In this document: positions 51,435 through 61,303 of the stretch, in pieces
How positions within the stretch are numbered: the stretch's first letter is position 1
Layout: each line of letters starts with the position of its first letter
Assembly (NCBI GenBank): GCA_900471925.1
Contig: UCGV01000002.1
Coordinates: forward strand, 241,305 to 305,304
Length of the DNA stretch: 64,000 nt
Origin: Hyphomicrobiales bacterium
Lineage (GTDB): Bacteria; Pseudomonadota; Alphaproteobacteria; Rhizobiales; Rhizobiaceae
Direction of reading: 5' to 3'
Translations under genes and position numbers: made by a program
Notes under the pieces: model-generated
The model's input: the letters and a program-made list of their open reading frames with translations, nothing else
Told to the model about the DNA's origin: nothing
Databases searched by the model: none

Positions 51435-52451
51435 ATGACTGCATCCTCTACTCCTTTGCCCTTTCCGATCCTGATCGGCGACATCGGTGGCACGAATGCC
51501 CGCTTCTCCATCCTGACGGATGCCTATGCGGAGCCGAAGCAGTTTCCCAATGTGCGCACCGCCGATTACGAGACGATCGACGAGGCGATCCAGAAGGGCG
51601 TGTTCGACAAGACCTCCGTGCAGCCGCGCTCGGCGATCCTCGCCGTCGCCGGCCCGATCAAAGCCGATGAGATACCGCTGACCAACTGCCCCTGGGTGGT
51701 GCGTCCCAAGACGATGATCGCCGGGCTTGGCCTCGTCGATGTGCTTATCGTCAACGACTTCGAAGCCCAGGCGCTGGCGATTGCCGCCCTTTCGGATGAA
51801 AACCGCGAGCGCATCGGCAATGCCTCGGGTGACATGGTGGCCTCCCGCGTCGTGCTCGGGCCTGGCACCGGCCTCGGTGTCGGCGGCCTCGTTCACACGC
51901 AGTCGACCTGGATCCCGGTTCCAGGCGAAGGCGGCCATGTCGATCTCGGGCCGCGCAGTGAGCGCGACTATCAGATCTTCCCGCATATCGAGACGATCGA
52001 GGGCCGCGTTTCTGCCGAGCAGATTCTCTGCGGCCGCGGCATCGTCAATCTCTACCGCGCCATCTGCACGGCGGACGGCATTGCGCCGACGATGAGCGAC
52101 CCGGCCGATATCACCTCGCATGCGCTCGCCGGCAGCGACAAGGTCGCCGTCGAGACCGTTTCGCTGTTTTCGACCTATCTCGGCCGCGTGGCCGGCGACA
52201 TGGCGATGCTCTTCATGGCACGCGGCGGCGTCTATCTCTCTGGCGGCATCTCGCAGAAGATCCTGCCGGCGCTGAAGAAGCCGGAATTCCGGGCCGCCTT
52301 CGAGGACAAAGCGCCGCACTCGGCCCTGCTGCGTACCATCCCGACCTATGTCGTGACGCATCCGCTGGCAGCACTGGCAGGCCTTTCCTCCTATGCTCGC
52401 ATGCCGGCGAACTTCGGCGTTTCGACAGATGGACGGCGCTGGCGGGCCTAA
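51435..52451 (+). CDS. glk: Glucokinase
   Basis: 338 aa from ATG 51435; an in-frame TTG 24 bases upstream is possible. The phosphate-binding [15 protein letters not shown] at the N-terminus, LTNCPWVV with the sugar-contact residues, [11 protein letters not shown] with the catalytic Asp, and [11 protein letters not shown] are those of the non-ROK bacterial glucokinase family. Phosphorylates glucose in the cytoplasm. Follows mgsA by 27 bases. Confidence 0.95.
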   Translation: MTASSTPLPFPILIGDIGGTNARFSILTDAYAEPKQFPNVRTADYETIDEAIQKGVFDKTSVQPRSAILAVAGPIKADEIPLTNCPWVVRPKTMIAGLGLVDVLIVNDFEAQALAIAALSDENRERIGNASGDMVASRVVLGPGTGLGVGGLVHTQSTWIPVPGEGGHVDLGPRSERDYQIFPHIETIEGRVSAEQILCGRGIVNLYRAICTADGIAPTMSDPADITSHALAGSDKVAVETVSLFSTYLGRVAGDMAMLFMARGGVYLSGGISQKILPALKKPEFRAAFEDKAPHSALLRTIPTYVVTHPLAALAGLSSYARMPANFGVSTDGRRWRA

Positions 52452-52498
52452 GCCCCGTCTAGCCAAAGCTTCTTCAACTCTTTATAGAGCCCGCCAAT

Positions 52499-54334
52499 AT
52501 GCGTGCCGTGTCTGCGGCGCGCGGTCCTTTGACAGGAAGCCTATTTTTGGAAGCCGCCGACAGCAGAAAGCCAAACGTCAACAGCGATACCGTGACCGGC
52601 ATCCTGAAACGTATCATTGCCGAAAACGGCCGGGACCATCTCTGGCGTTACGTTTTCGCCATCGGCTGCCTGATCATCGTGGCGCTTTCAACGGCTTTTA
52701 CCGCGTGGATCATGCGCGCGATCATCGATGAGGCCTTCGCCAACCGGCGTGCCGATGTCGTGTGGATCATCTGTCTGTCGATCTTCGTCGCCTTCATGCT
52801 GCGCGGCTTTGCGAGCTACGGGCAGGGTGTAGCGCTCTCGCGGATCGGCAACGACATCGTCGCCCGCTACCAGCGTCGCATCTATTCGCACCTGATGACG
52901 CTCTCGGTCGGCTTTTACAACGAGTCTCGCTCGGCCCATATCGCCGCCCAGGTCAGCCAGAACGTCACCGGCATCCGCGATGTCTTGAACCTCACCATTA
53001 CCTCGACCGTGCGTGACCTGCTGACCTTCGTGTCGCTGATCGGCGTCATGGTCGTGCAGGATCCGCTGCTCAGCCTTGCCGTGTTCATCCTGGCGCCGCC
53101 GCTGCTCTATGCGCTGCGCTACGTTTCCAAGCGCCTGCGCTCGGCAACGCGCGAGGCTGTCAATCTCAACAGCCACGTTCTCGGCGCCATGCAGGAGACG
53201 ATCCAGGGCATTTCCATCGTCAAGGCGTTCACGATGGAACAGGCGCTGGAAAACAAGGTCAACAAGCTGATCGCGGCCGCCGAAGGCCGGGCGAACAGGA
53301 TCGCGCGGCTTTCCGAGCGCACCTCGCCGTTGACGGAAACTTTTGCGGGCTTTGCCGTCGCCAGCGTTCTTGCTTACGCCGCCTATCGCTCGATCTATCA
53401 GAACGTGCCGCCAGGCGCCTTTTTCTCCTTCGTCACGGCTCTCCTGCTCGCCTATGATCCGGCGCGACGCCTTGCCCGCCTGCAGGTGCAGATGGAGCGC
53501 GCCGTCGTCAATGCGCGGATGATCTACGAACTGCTCGACATGGAGCCGCGCCAGCGCGAACTGCCAGACGCAAAGCCGCTTGTCGTGACCGAGGCGAAGA
53601 TCGAGCTGCGCAACGTTTCCTTCGCCTATGGCAACGAGAGCGTGCTCGATAAGGTGACGCTGACGGCCGAGGGCGGCAAGACGACGGCGCTCGTCGGCCC
53701 GTCCGGTGCGGGCAAATCCACCGTGATCAGCCTCATTCCGCGTTTCTACGATCCGCAGGAAGGCCAGATCCTGATCGACGGACAGGATATCGCGCATGTG
53801 ACCAAGCAGTCGCTGCGCCGGCAGCTCGCCTATGTGTCGCAGCAGCCCTATCTCTTCGAAGGCACGATCCGCGACAATATTCGCTACGGCCGTCCGGAAG
53901 CCAGCGACGAAGAGATCGAGAAGTCTGCACGGCTTGCCTATGCGCATGATTTCATCGTCGCGCAGCCGCAAGGCTACGATACGCCCGTCGGTGAAAACGG
54001 CGTGACGCTTTCCGGCGGCCAGCGCCAGCGGCTTTCGATTGCCCGCGCGCTGGTGCGCAATGCGCCGATCCTGCTTCTCGACGAGGCGACATCGGCACTC
54101 GATACGGAATCGGAAGCGGCCGTCCAGAAGGCGCTCGACGAAGCCATGACAGGCCGCACGGTCGTCGTTATCGCCCACCGCCTTTCGACCGTCGTGCGCG
54201 CCGACAAGATCATCGTGATGCAGCAGGGCCGTGTCGTCGAAGAAGGCAATCACGAGATGCTTGCGAACGTCAGCGACGGACTTTACGCTCGCCTCAACAA
54301 TCTGCAGAGGCCTTCGGCTTCTGATTCATATTGA
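52499..54334 (+). CDS. ABC exporter, fused membrane and ATPase domains (MsbA-like)
   Basis: 611 aa half-transporter working as a homodimer. Six membrane helices lie in residues about 45-340; the ATPase domain follows with Walker A GPSGAGKST near 400, the Q-loop YVSQQPYLFEGT, the signature [15 protein letters not shown] near 505, and LLDEATSALD. The family exports lipids or other hydrophobic compounds. The start at 52499 gives a ~30-residue polar leader; GTG 52592 is an alternative. It is followed 18 bases later by dapB. Confidence 0.93.
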   Translation: MRAVSAARGPLTGSLFLEAADSRKPNVNSDTVTGILKRIIAENGRDHLWRYVFAIGCLIIVALSTAFTAWIMRAIIDEAFANRRADVVWIICLSIFVAFMLRGFASYGQGVALSRIGNDIVARYQRRIYSHLMTLSVGFYNESRSAHIAAQVSQNVTGIRDVLNLTITSTVRDLLTFVSLIGVMVVQDPLLSLAVFILAPPLLYALRYVSKRLRSATREAVNLNSHVLGAMQETIQGISIVKAFTMEQALENKVNKLIAAAEGRANRIARLSERTSPLTETFAGFAVASVLAYAAYRSIYQNVPPGAFFSFVTALLLAYDPARRLARLQVQMERAVVNARMIYELLDMEPRQRELPDAKPLVVTEAKIELRNVSFAYGNESVLDKVTLTAEGGKTTALVGPSGAGKSTVISLIPRFYDPQEGQILIDGQDIAHVTKQSLRRQLAYVSQQPYLFEGTIRDNIRYGRPEASDEEIEKSARLAYAHDFIVAQPQGYDTPVGENGVTLSGGQRQRLSIARALVRNAPILLLDEATSALDTESEAAVQKALDEAMTGRTVVVIAHRLSTVVRADKIIVMQQGRVVEEGNHEMLANVSDGLYARLNNLQRPSASDSY

Positions 54335-54352
54335 TCGGGATGATGGACTGAC

Positions 54353-55177
54353 ATGAGCGACGCTGCGATGAAACTGGTTGTGGTTGGAGCAGCGGGGCGC
54401 ATGGGACAGACGCTGATCCGTCTGCTCGACTCCATCGACGGCGTGACGCTGCATGCGGCGATCGAGCGGCCGGGCTCACCCTTCATCGGCAAGGACGCTG
54501 GTGAGGTTGCCGGCCTTGGGGCCAACGGCATTATCATCGGCGAGGACCCGCTGGCGGCGTTCCTGCATGCCGAAGGCGTGCTCGACTTCACCTCGCCCTC
54601 AGCGTCCATCGAATTTGCCGGTCTTGCCGCGCAGGCCCGCATCGTCCATGTGGTCGGCACGACCGGCTGCTCGGAAGAGGATGATGCAAAGATCGCAGCG
54701 GCGGCGCGCCATGCCCGCATCGTCAAGTCGGGTAATATGAGCCTCGGCGTCAACCTGCTCAGCGTTCTCGTGCAGCAGGCGGCACAGGCGCTCGATCCCG
54801 CCGACTGGGATATCGAAGTTCTCGAAATGCATCACAAGCGCAAGGTCGATGCGCCCTCGGGCACCGCGCTGCTGCTCGGCAACGCCGCAGCCAAGGGCCG
54901 CGCCATCGATCTCGGCTCGAAATCCGTGCGGGTGCGCGACGGCCATACCGGCGCGCGTGAGGCCGGGACGATCGGCTTTGCAACGCTGCGCGGCGGCTCC
55001 GTCATCGGCGAGCATTCGGTGCTCTTTGCCGGCGAAGGCGAGACCGTGACCTTGTCGCACAGCGCAACCGACCGGTCGATCTTTGCGCGCGGCGCCATCA
55101 AGGCAGCCCTCTGGGCGCGCGAGAAAAAACCGGGGCTCTATTCCATGCTCGACGTTCTCGGGCTTTCTTCCCATTGA
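54353..55177 (+). CDS. dapB: 4-hydroxy-tetrahydrodipicolinate reductase
   Basis: 274 aa, normal length. NAD(P)H-dependent step of lysine/diaminopimelate synthesis. The nucleotide-binding [15 protein letters not shown] is at residues about 8-22; the catalytic [15 protein letters not shown] is complete. It lies between the exporter gene and gpmA, apparently in one transcript with them. Supplies mDAP for peptidoglycan and lysine. Confidence 0.97.
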   Translation: MSDAAMKLVVVGAAGRMGQTLIRLLDSIDGVTLHAAIERPGSPFIGKDAGEVAGLGANGIIIGEDPLAAFLHAEGVLDFTSPSASIEFAGLAAQARIVHVVGTTGCSEEDDAKIAAAARHARIVKSGNMSLGVNLLSVLVQQAAQALDPADWDIEVLEMHHKRKVDAPSGTALLLGNAAAKGRAIDLGSKSVRVRDGHTGAREAGTIGFATLRGGSVIGEHSVLFAGEGETVTLSHSATDRSIFARGAIKAALWAREKKPGLYSMLDVLGLSSH

Positions 55178-55199
55178 TCATTTGTAGGAGGCATTTTTC

Positions 55200-55835
55200 A
55201 TGAGCGGTACCCTCGTCCTCGTTCGCCACGGGCAGAGCGACTGGAATCTCAAGAATCTCTTCACCGGTTGGAAAGATCCCGATCTGACCGAGCTCGGCAT
55301 CCAGGAAGCCGCAACCGGCGGCCAGGCGCTTGCCGATTACGGCATCACGTTCGATATCGCCTTCACTTCGGCGCTGGTGCGCGCCCAGCACACGCTGAAG
55401 CTGATCCTCGACAAGGTCGGCCAGCCCAACCTCGAGACGATCCGCGACCAGGCGCTGAACGAGCGCGACTATGGCGATCTCTCCGGCCTCAACAAGGACG
55501 ACGCCCGCGCCAAGTGGGGTGAAGAGCAGGTCCATATCTGGCGCCGCTCTTACGACATCCCGCCTCCGGGCGGCGAAAGCCTGCGCGATACCGGCGCGCG
55601 CGTCTGGCCATATTACCTCACGGAAATCCTGCCGCGCGTGCTTGCCGGCCAGAAGGTTCTGGTGGCCGCACACGGCAATTCGCTGCGCTCGCTCGTCATG
55701 GTTCTCGACAAGCTCAGCCGCGAGCAGGTCCTGTCGCTCAATCTCGCGACCGGCGTGCCGATGGTCTACAAGCTGAAGGCAGATTCGACGGTGGCGTCGA
55801 AGGAAGTGCTTGGGGATATGTCCGGCGCGCACTGA
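55200..55835 (+). CDS. gpmA: 2,3-bisphosphoglycerate-dependent phosphoglycerate mutase
   Basis: 211 aa, the shorter alphaproteobacterial form. The phosphohistidine motif [12 protein letters not shown] has His10; the second His is in [11 protein letters not shown], and [12 protein letters not shown] is family-typical. It interconverts 3- and 2-phosphoglycerate in glycolysis. GTAGGAGG precedes the start. A strong terminator follows at 55861. Confidence 0.96.
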   Translation: MSGTLVLVRHGQSDWNLKNLFTGWKDPDLTELGIQEAATGGQALADYGITFDIAFTSALVRAQHTLKLILDKVGQPNLETIRDQALNERDYGDLSGLNKDDARAKWGEEQVHIWRRSYDIPPPGGESLRDTGARVWPYYLTEILPRVLAGQKVLVAAHGNSLRSLVMVLDKLSREQVLSLNLATGVPMVYKLKADSTVASKEVLGDMSGAH

Positions 55836-55860
55836 GCGCGATCGAGCATCGATAAGGTTC

Positions 55861-55893
55861 AAGGCCGGGCTTGCGCCCGGCCTTTCGTTTTCA
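55861..55893 (+). terminator. Terminator after gpmA
   Basis: AAGGCCGGGC (55861-55870) and GCCCGGCCTT (55875-55884) form a perfect 10-bp stem with a 4-base loop, followed by a T-rich run. It lies between convergent gpmA and phnF. Confidence 0.92.
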
Positions 55894-56628
55894 GTTCTCG
55901 ATGGTGAACTGGACGCGATCGGCGGCAAAGCGGCTGATCGAATATTGCACCGGCACGCCTTCGAGATCGGTGTTCATCGCCTTGGTAATCAGGAGAATGG
56001 CACCGGGCGTCAGTTCCAGATCGGCAATGTCGCCGGAATCGGCATGGGCGGCGGTGATCTCCGTCGTGGCGCGCACATAGTCCTGCAAGCCAAGGGCCGC
56101 GAAAGTCTTGGTAACGGATTCGGTCTGGCGATAGATTTCGACGAGACCGGCAAAACGGGCGGCCGGAAACCAGCTCGTGCCGCGTGCGACAGGCCGTTTG
56201 TCCGCATCGCGAACCGTTTCCAACCGGATGACCGGCGTGCCCGGCTCGATGCGCAGCCAGCGGGCGATCTCGGCATCGGCCAGTTCTTCCGCATGGCCAA
56301 GCAGCAGCGCGTGCGTCTCGCGCGCCTGGTCGCCCAGACCATCGGTAAAGCGGGTGCGGCGGCTGATCGGAAAGTTCAGACGCTCCTTGCGTTCGATCAG
56401 CGTACCGCGGCCCTGCACCGCCCGCACGATGCCTTCCTGGGCAAGGGCCGCAAGGGCGCTGCGCACCGTATGGCGGTTGACGCCGAACTGCTGCGCCAGA
56501 AAGGTCTCCGGCGGCACCATGCCGGTTTCGTCATAGGCGCCGCTGCCGATCGCCTCGCGGATCCTGTCGGCGATCTGCCGCCAGAGCGCCACGCCCGTCT
56601 GCCTCTGCACCTGCTTCATGCCTGCCAT
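55891..56628 (-). CDS. phnF: Phosphonate metabolism regulator PhnF (GntR/HutC family)
   Basis: 245 aa. The winged helix domain (ETFLAQQFGVNRHTVRSALA, residues about 43-62, with the wing VQGRGTLIERK) is followed by a UTRA ligand domain. It is divergent from phnG, and the intergenic region holds a perfect TGTCTAT-ATCA-ATAGACA dyad of the GntR/HutC type. It likely represses the phn operon until a phosphonate-derived ligand appears; the ligand is not known from sequence. Confidence 0.93.
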   Translation of the reverse strand: MAGMKQVQRQTGVALWRQIADRIREAIGSGAYDETGMVPPETFLAQQFGVNRHTVRSALAALAQEGIVRAVQGRGTLIERKERLNFPISRRTRFTDGLGDQARETHALLLGHAEELADAEIARWLRIEPGTPVIRLETVRDADKRPVARGTSWFPAARFAGLVEIYRQTESVTKTFAALGLQDYVRATTEITAAHADSGDIADLELTPGAILLITKAMNTDLEGVPVQYSISRFAADRVQFTIEN

Positions 56629-56661
56629 TCTACGCCTTTCAGCTCATTTTCGGGCACGACG

Positions 56662-56678
56662 TGTCACACGCTTGTCAC
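56662..56678 (+). promoter_or_regulatory. Candidate Pho box upstream of phnG
   Basis: TGTCAC at 56662 and TGTCAC at 56673 are direct repeats 11 bases apart, the spacing and core of a PhoB-binding unit. They lie 70-86 bases before the phnG start, upstream of the PhnF-type dyad. This fits induction of the C-P lyase genes by phosphate starvation. Confidence 0.65.
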
Positions 56679-56713
56679 CTCGCCGATTTAGGGATAGGTA
56701 TAGCTTGTATGGT

Positions 56714-56731
56714 TGTCTATATCAATAGACA
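56714..56731. promoter_or_regulatory. Candidate PhnF operator
   Basis: TGTCTAT-ATCA-ATAGACA is a perfect 7-4-7 inverted repeat, 17 bases before the phnG start codon. Sequence type and position fit the binding site of a HutC-group GntR repressor, here the divergently encoded PhnF. Confidence 0.7.
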
Positions 56732-56747
56732 TTTCGAGGAAAAAACG

Positions 56748-57224
56748 ATGACGACAGCAGAGAAGACAGAGGCTGCGGCGCAGACAGACAACGGACGCAA
56801 ACGCACCGTCGACCTGCTGGCGCGCGCTGAGACACAGGAATTGCTGGCGGCGTGGGATGCGCTTGCCGAAAAGCCGGCGGCGCAGCCGGTGCGCGGCCCG
56901 GAAACGGGCCTCGTCATGGTTCGCGGCCGCATCGGCGGCGGCGGCGCCCCCTTCAATCTCGGCGAAGTCACGGTGACACGCGCGACCGTTCGCCTTGGCT
57001 CAGGTTCCGTCGGCCATGCGCAGGCGCTCGGCACGGATCGCGAAAAGGCCCGCCTTTCGGCTATCTTCGATGCGCTCTGGCAGGAGGAGGCGACCAAGGG
57101 CTTCGTCGAGAGCAAGCTGCTGTCGCCGATCGCACGGCGGATCGCCAACGAGGCCGGTCGCAAGGCCGAGGAGACGGCCGCGACCCGCGTCGATTTCTTC
57201 ACTATGGTGCGGGGAGACAACTGA
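56748..57224 (+). CDS. phnG: C-P lyase core subunit PhnG
   Basis: 158 aa from ATG 56748, which has GAGGAAA upstream; the longer frame to 56661 would include the operator. The segments VDLLARAETQELLAAWDAL and GLVMVRGRIGGGGAPFNLGE are typical of PhnG. With PhnH, PhnI and PhnJ it forms the C-P lyase core complex. The stop overlaps the phnH start (TGATG). Confidence 0.95.
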   Translation: MTTAEKTEAAAQTDNGRKRTVDLLARAETQELLAAWDALAEKPAAQPVRGPETGLVMVRGRIGGGGAPFNLGEVTVTRATVRLGSGSVGHAQALGTDREKARLSAIFDALWQEEATKGFVESKLLSPIARRIANEAGRKAEETAATRVDFFTMVRGDN

Positions 57225-57832
57225 TGAGTGCCAAGACCGATGTTCTGACCGGCGGCTTCGCCGAACCAGTCTTCCAGGCCCAGAGCGTCTTCAAGATGCT
57301 GATGGACGGCATGTCCCGGCCCGGCACGATCCAGACGGTCGAAGCCGACGTGACAGCGCCGGCACCGCTCGGCATTGCCGCCGGCGCGATCGGCTTGACG
57401 CTTTGCGATCACGATACCCCCGTCTGGCTTTCGGCCGGACTTGCGAAGTCGGCGATCCCGGAATGGCTGGGCTTTCATACCGGCGCGCCGCTGACGGCCG
57501 AGAAGGCCGAAGCGCGCTTCGCCTTCGTCGAGGCCGGTACGATGCTTTCCACCTTCGGTCTGTTTGCCGCCGGCACGCAGGAATATCCTGACCGTTCCAC
57601 CACTGTGGTGATCGAGCTTGCCGATCTGGAAGGCGGACGTCGTCTCGCCCTGATGGGACCGGGTATCCAGAGCGTAACGGAGATTGCGCCTGTCGGCCTG
57701 CCGGAAACGTTCCTGCGCCTATGGACGGAAAACCGCGCCCTCTTCCCGCGCGGCATCGACATCGTGCTGACGGCGGGCAAGCGTTTCCTCTGCCTGCCGC
57801 GCACCACCAAGATCACAGCAACGGAGATCTGA
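57224..57832 (+). CDS. phnH: C-P lyase core subunit PhnH
   Basis: 202 aa from ATG 57224, inside a longer frame whose upstream part is only the shadow of phnG. GGFAEPVFQAQSVFKMLMDGM and RPGTIQTVEAD are typical of PhnH, and FPRGIDIVLTAGKRFLCLPR marks the C-terminus. Coupled to phnG by a one-base overlap, and 4 bases before phnI. Confidence 0.95.
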   Translation: MSAKTDVLTGGFAEPVFQAQSVFKMLMDGMSRPGTIQTVEADVTAPAPLGIAAGAIGLTLCDHDTPVWLSAGLAKSAIPEWLGFHTGAPLTAEKAEARFAFVEAGTMLSTFGLFAAGTQEYPDRSTTVVIELADLEGGRRLALMGPGIQSVTEIAPVGLPETFLRLWTENRALFPRGIDIVLTAGKRFLCLPRTTKITATEI

Positions 57833-57836
57833 GCTC

Positions 57837-58943
57837 ATGTATGTTGCCGTCAAGGGTGGCGAGGCCGCCATCGCCAATGCTCACCGCCTGCTCGCCGACC
57901 GCCGGCGCGGCGACCGCTCCGTGCCCGCCATCGGCATCGAGCAGATCGTCGAACAGCTATCGCTTGCCGTCGACCGCGTCATGGCCGAAGCTTCGCTCTA
58001 CGACCGCACGCTGGCCGCACTCGCCGTGCGCCAGGCGCGCGGCGACATGATCGAGGCGATCTTCCTGCTGCGCGCTTACCGCACGACGCTGCCACGCTTC
58101 GGCTATTCCAAGCCGCTCGATACCGCCAATATGCAGATCGAGCGCCGCATCTCCGCCACCTACAAGGATCTTCCGGGCGGCCAGCTGCTTGGGCCCACCT
58201 TCGACTATACGCACCGCCTGCTCGATCCCTCGCTGCTCTCGGACGAAGCCGTGGAAGAGCCGGCACAGCGCGAGGCGGAAACCGGCCGCGTCATGCGCGT
58301 CTCCGAAATCCTCGGCCAGGAAGGGCTGATCGAGAACGACGGCGAGTTGCCCGAGGATCACGAGACGGGCGACCTGACGCGCGAGCCGATGGAATTTCCG
58401 ATGACGCGCGATCTTCGCCTTCAGGCGCTGGCCCGCGGCGACGAAGGCTTCCTGCTGGCGCTCGGCTATTCCACCCAGCGCGGGTATGGCCGCAACCACC
58501 CCTTCACCGGTGAAATCCGCATCGGCGAGGTCGAGGTGGAATTCGACGTGCCGGAACTCGGCTTTGCCGTTTCGCTCGGGCCGATCCAGCTGACCGAATG
58601 CCAGATGGTCAACCAGTTCAAGGGTTCGGCCAAGGCGCCGCCGCAGTTTACCCGCGGTTATGGCCTGGTCTTCGGCCAGAGCGAGCGCAAGGCGATGGCC
58701 ATGTCGCTGGTGGACCGCGCGCTGCGCGCCGAAGAGCTCGGCGAGGATATCACCGCGCCGGCACAGGACGAAGAGTTCGTCATTTCCCATTCCGACAACG
58801 TGCAGGCGACCGGCTTCGTCGAGCACCTGAAGCTTCCGCATTATGTGGACTTCCAGGCCGAACTCGACCTCGTCCGCCGCATGCGCCGCGATTTCGAAGC
58901 CGCCCGCAATAGCGGCGATGACATGAAGGAGGCCGCCGAATGA
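57837..58943 (+). CDS. phnI: C-P lyase core subunit PhnI
   Basis: 368 aa, normal length. The N-terminus MYVAVKGGEAAIANAHRLL, the central LGYSTQRGYGRNHPFTGEI and VISHSDNVQATGFVEHLKLP are PhnI hallmarks. PhnI joins ATP to the phosphonate by displacing adenine, making the ribose triphosphate phosphonate substrate. It overlaps phnJ by 4 bases. Confidence 0.97.
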   Translation: MYVAVKGGEAAIANAHRLLADRRRGDRSVPAIGIEQIVEQLSLAVDRVMAEASLYDRTLAALAVRQARGDMIEAIFLLRAYRTTLPRFGYSKPLDTANMQIERRISATYKDLPGGQLLGPTFDYTHRLLDPSLLSDEAVEEPAQREAETGRVMRVSEILGQEGLIENDGELPEDHETGDLTREPMEFPMTRDLRLQALARGDEGFLLALGYSTQRGYGRNHPFTGEIRIGEVEVEFDVPELGFAVSLGPIQLTECQMVNQFKGSAKAPPQFTRGYGLVFGQSERKAMAMSLVDRALRAEELGEDITAPAQDEEFVISHSDNVQATGFVEHLKLPHYVDFQAELDLVRRMRRDFEAARNSGDDMKEAAE

Positions 58944-59815
58944 GTGATCTCGCCACCTACAATTTCGCCTATCTCGACGAACAGACCAAGCGTATGATCC
59001 GCCGCGCCATCCTTAAGGCGATCGCCATTCCCGGCTATCAGGTGCCCTTCGCCAGCAGAGAAATGCCGATGCCCTACGGCTGGGGCACCGGCGGCGTGCA
59101 GGTGACGGCGGCCATTATCGGGCCTGACGACGTTCTCAAGGTCATCGACCAGGGTGCCGACGACACGACGAATGCCGTCTCCATCCGTGCCTTCTTCCAG
59201 AAGGTCGCCAATGTCGCCGTCACGACCCATACCAAGGACGCGACGATCATCCAGACGCGCCACCGCATACCGGAAGAAAAACTCGGAGCCGGTCAGGTTC
59301 TCGTCTACCAGGTGCCGATCCCGGAACCGCTGCGCTTCCTCGAACCGCGCGAGACCGAGACGCGCAAGATGCATGCGCTGGAAGAATACGGCCTCATGCA
59401 TGTGAAGCTCTACGAGGATATCGCCCGCAACGGCCGCATCGCCACCACCTATGCCTATCCGGTGAAGGTCAACGGCCGTTACGTGATGGACCCGTCGCCG
59501 ACGCCGAAATTCGACAATCCGAAGATGCACAAGTCCGAGGCGCTGCAACTCTTCGGCGCCGGCCGCGAAAAGCGCATCTATGCCGTGCCGCCCTATACTG
59601 ACGTCGTCAGCCTCGATTTCGAAGACCATCCTTTCGAGATCCAGCGCTTCGGCAAGCCCTGCGCGCTCTGCGGCGCCGAGGAAGTCTATCTCGACGAGGT
59701 GATCCTCGACGACAAGGGCGGGCGCATGTTCGTCTGCTCCGACACCGACTATTGCGACGATCGCCGGGCACATGGACATGCCGGCGAAATGCTGGCCCGG
59801 GAGGCTGCAGAATGA
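58940..59815 (+). CDS. phnJ: C-P lyase PhnJ (radical SAM-type)
   Basis: 291 aa. PhnJ breaks the carbon-phosphorus bond using an iron-sulphur cluster. Four Cys lie at residues 241, 244, 266 and 272 (CALCG and FVCSDTDYC), the same spacing as the functional residues of the E. coli enzyme. PYGWGTGGVQVT and PPYTDVVSLDFEDHPFE are conserved. It overlaps phnI and phnK by 4 bases each. Confidence 0.97.
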   Translation: MSDLATYNFAYLDEQTKRMIRRAILKAIAIPGYQVPFASREMPMPYGWGTGGVQVTAAIIGPDDVLKVIDQGADDTTNAVSIRAFFQKVANVAVTTHTKDATIIQTRHRIPEEKLGAGQVLVYQVPIPEPLRFLEPRETETRKMHALEEYGLMHVKLYEDIARNGRIATTYAYPVKVNGRYVMDPSPTPKFDNPKMHKSEALQLFGAGREKRIYAVPPYTDVVSLDFEDHPFEIQRFGKPCALCGAEEVYLDEVILDDKGGRMFVCSDTDYCDDRRAHGHAGEMLAREAAE

Positions 59816-60588
59816 CCGAAATACCGCTTCTCAAAGTCAACGACCTCTCGAAGTTCTACGGCAACCGCATCGGCTGCAAGAACGTCTCCTTCGAGCTCTG
59901 GCCGGGCGAAGTGCTCGCCATCGTCGGTGAATCCGGTTCGGGCAAGACGACGCTGCTCAACTGCATCTCCACCCGGCTGATGCCGACGACCGGCAGCGTC
60001 GAGTACCACATGCGCGACGGCAATTACCGTGACCTCTACCACATGAACGAGGCCGAGCGCCGCTTCCTGATGCGCACGGACTGGGGCTTCGTGCACCAGA
60101 ACCCTGCCGACGGACTGCGCATGACGGTCTCTGCCGGCGCCAATGTCGGCGAACGCCTGATGGCGATCGGCGACCGGCACTACGGCAAGATCCGCTCGAC
60201 CGCGATCGACTGGCTGGAGCGCGTCGAAATCGACGCCGGCCGTATCGACGACCAGCCGCGTGCCTTTTCCGGCGGCATGCGCCAGCGCCTGCAGATCGCC
60301 CGCAACCTCGTCACCGGCCCGCGCCTCGTCTTCATGGACGAGCCGACCGGCGGTCTCGACGTTTCGGTGCAGGCACGCCTGCTCGACCTGGTGCGCACCC
60401 TCGTCAACGATCTCGGCCTCTCGGCCATCATCGTCACCCACGACCTCGCCGTCGCCCGCCTTCTGTCGCATCGCATGATGGTGATGAAGGACGGCCTCGT
60501 CATTGAGCAGGGTCTGACCGACCGCGTGCTGGACGACCCACGCGAGCCCTATACCCAGCTTCTCGTTTCCTCGATCCTGCAGGTTTAA
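59812..60588 (+). CDS. phnK: C-P lyase ATP-binding subunit PhnK
   Basis: 258 aa ABC-type ATPase that binds the C-P lyase core rather than a permease. Start ATG 59812 overlaps phnJ by 4 bases. Walker A is GESGSGKTT, the signature FSGGMRQRLQIARNL and Walker B VFMDEPTGGLD are intact. The insert MRDGNYRDLYHMNEAERRF is typical of PhnK. Confidence 0.95.
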   Translation: MTEIPLLKVNDLSKFYGNRIGCKNVSFELWPGEVLAIVGESGSGKTTLLNCISTRLMPTTGSVEYHMRDGNYRDLYHMNEAERRFLMRTDWGFVHQNPADGLRMTVSAGANVGERLMAIGDRHYGKIRSTAIDWLERVEIDAGRIDDQPRAFSGGMRQRLQIARNLVTGPRLVFMDEPTGGLDVSVQARLLDLVRTLVNDLGLSAIIVTHDLAVARLLSHRMMVMKDGLVIEQGLTDRVLDDPREPYTQLLVSSILQV

Positions 60589-60592
60589 GAAA

Positions 60593-61303
60593 ATGGCAAC
60601 GCCTCTCGTCGTTTCAGAAGTCGCCAAGAGCTTCACCATGCACCTGCGCGACGGCCTCAAACTGCCGGTCGTCTCGGATGTCTCCTTCTCGGTCGCATCG
60701 GGCGAATGCGTCGTGCTCGGTGGCCCCTCGGGCATCGGCAAAAGCTCGCTGCTCAAGATGATCTACGGCAATTATGCCGTCGATAGCGGGCAGATCCTCG
60801 TCAACCACAAGGGCAAGATCGTCGATCTTGCCGCCGGCGACCCGCGCACCATCATCGACGTGCGGCGCCACACGCTCGGTTACGTCAGCCAGTTCCTGCG
60901 CACCGTGCCGCGTGTTGCCGCCGTCGATGTCGTCGCCGAACCGCTGCTCGCACGCGGTGAAGCGACAGACAGCGCCCGGCAGAAGGCTGCAGCATTGCTC
61001 GAAAAGCTCAACCTGCCGGAAGCGCTCTGGCAGCTGCCGCCCTCCACCTTCTCGGGCGGCGAGCAGCAGCGCGTCAATATCGCCCGCGGCTTCATCACCG
61101 ATCACATGATCCTGCTGCTCGATGAGCCGACCGCATCGCTCGATGCGAAGAACCGCGCCGTCGTCGTCGGCATGATCGAGGAAAAGAAGAAGGCGGGCGT
61201 GGCGCTCCTCGGCATCTTCCACGACGAGGAAGTGCGCGAGGCCGTCGCCGACCGCATTCTCGACGTTCAGCAATTCTCCCCGCGAAAGGCGATCGCAGCA
61301 TGA
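60593..61303 (+). CDS. phnL: C-P lyase ATP-binding subunit PhnL
   Basis: 236 aa ABC-type ATPase, LolD-like in sequence. Walker [11 protein letters not shown], signature [15 protein letters not shown] and Walker [12 protein letters not shown] are complete. It works with PhnK on the C-P lyase complex. It begins 4 bases after phnK and overlaps the transferase gene by 4 bases. Confidence 0.95.
   Translation: MATPLVVSEVAKSFTMHLRDGLKLPVVSDVSFSVASGECVVLGGPSGIGKSSLLKMIYGNYAVDSGQILVNHKGKIVDLAAGDPRTIIDVRRHTLGYVSQFLRTVPRVAAVDVVAEPLLARGEATDSARQKAAALLEKLNLPEALWQLPPSTFSGGEQQRVNIARGFITDHMILLLDEPTASLDAKNRAVVVGMIEEKKKAGVALLGIFHDEEVREAVADRILDVQQFSPRKAIAA

Noticed and set aside
52688..54253. 521-codon open frame on the minus strand
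   Set aside because: Opposite the ABC exporter gene, with an Arg/His/Asp-rich composition typical of antisense translation and no family features.
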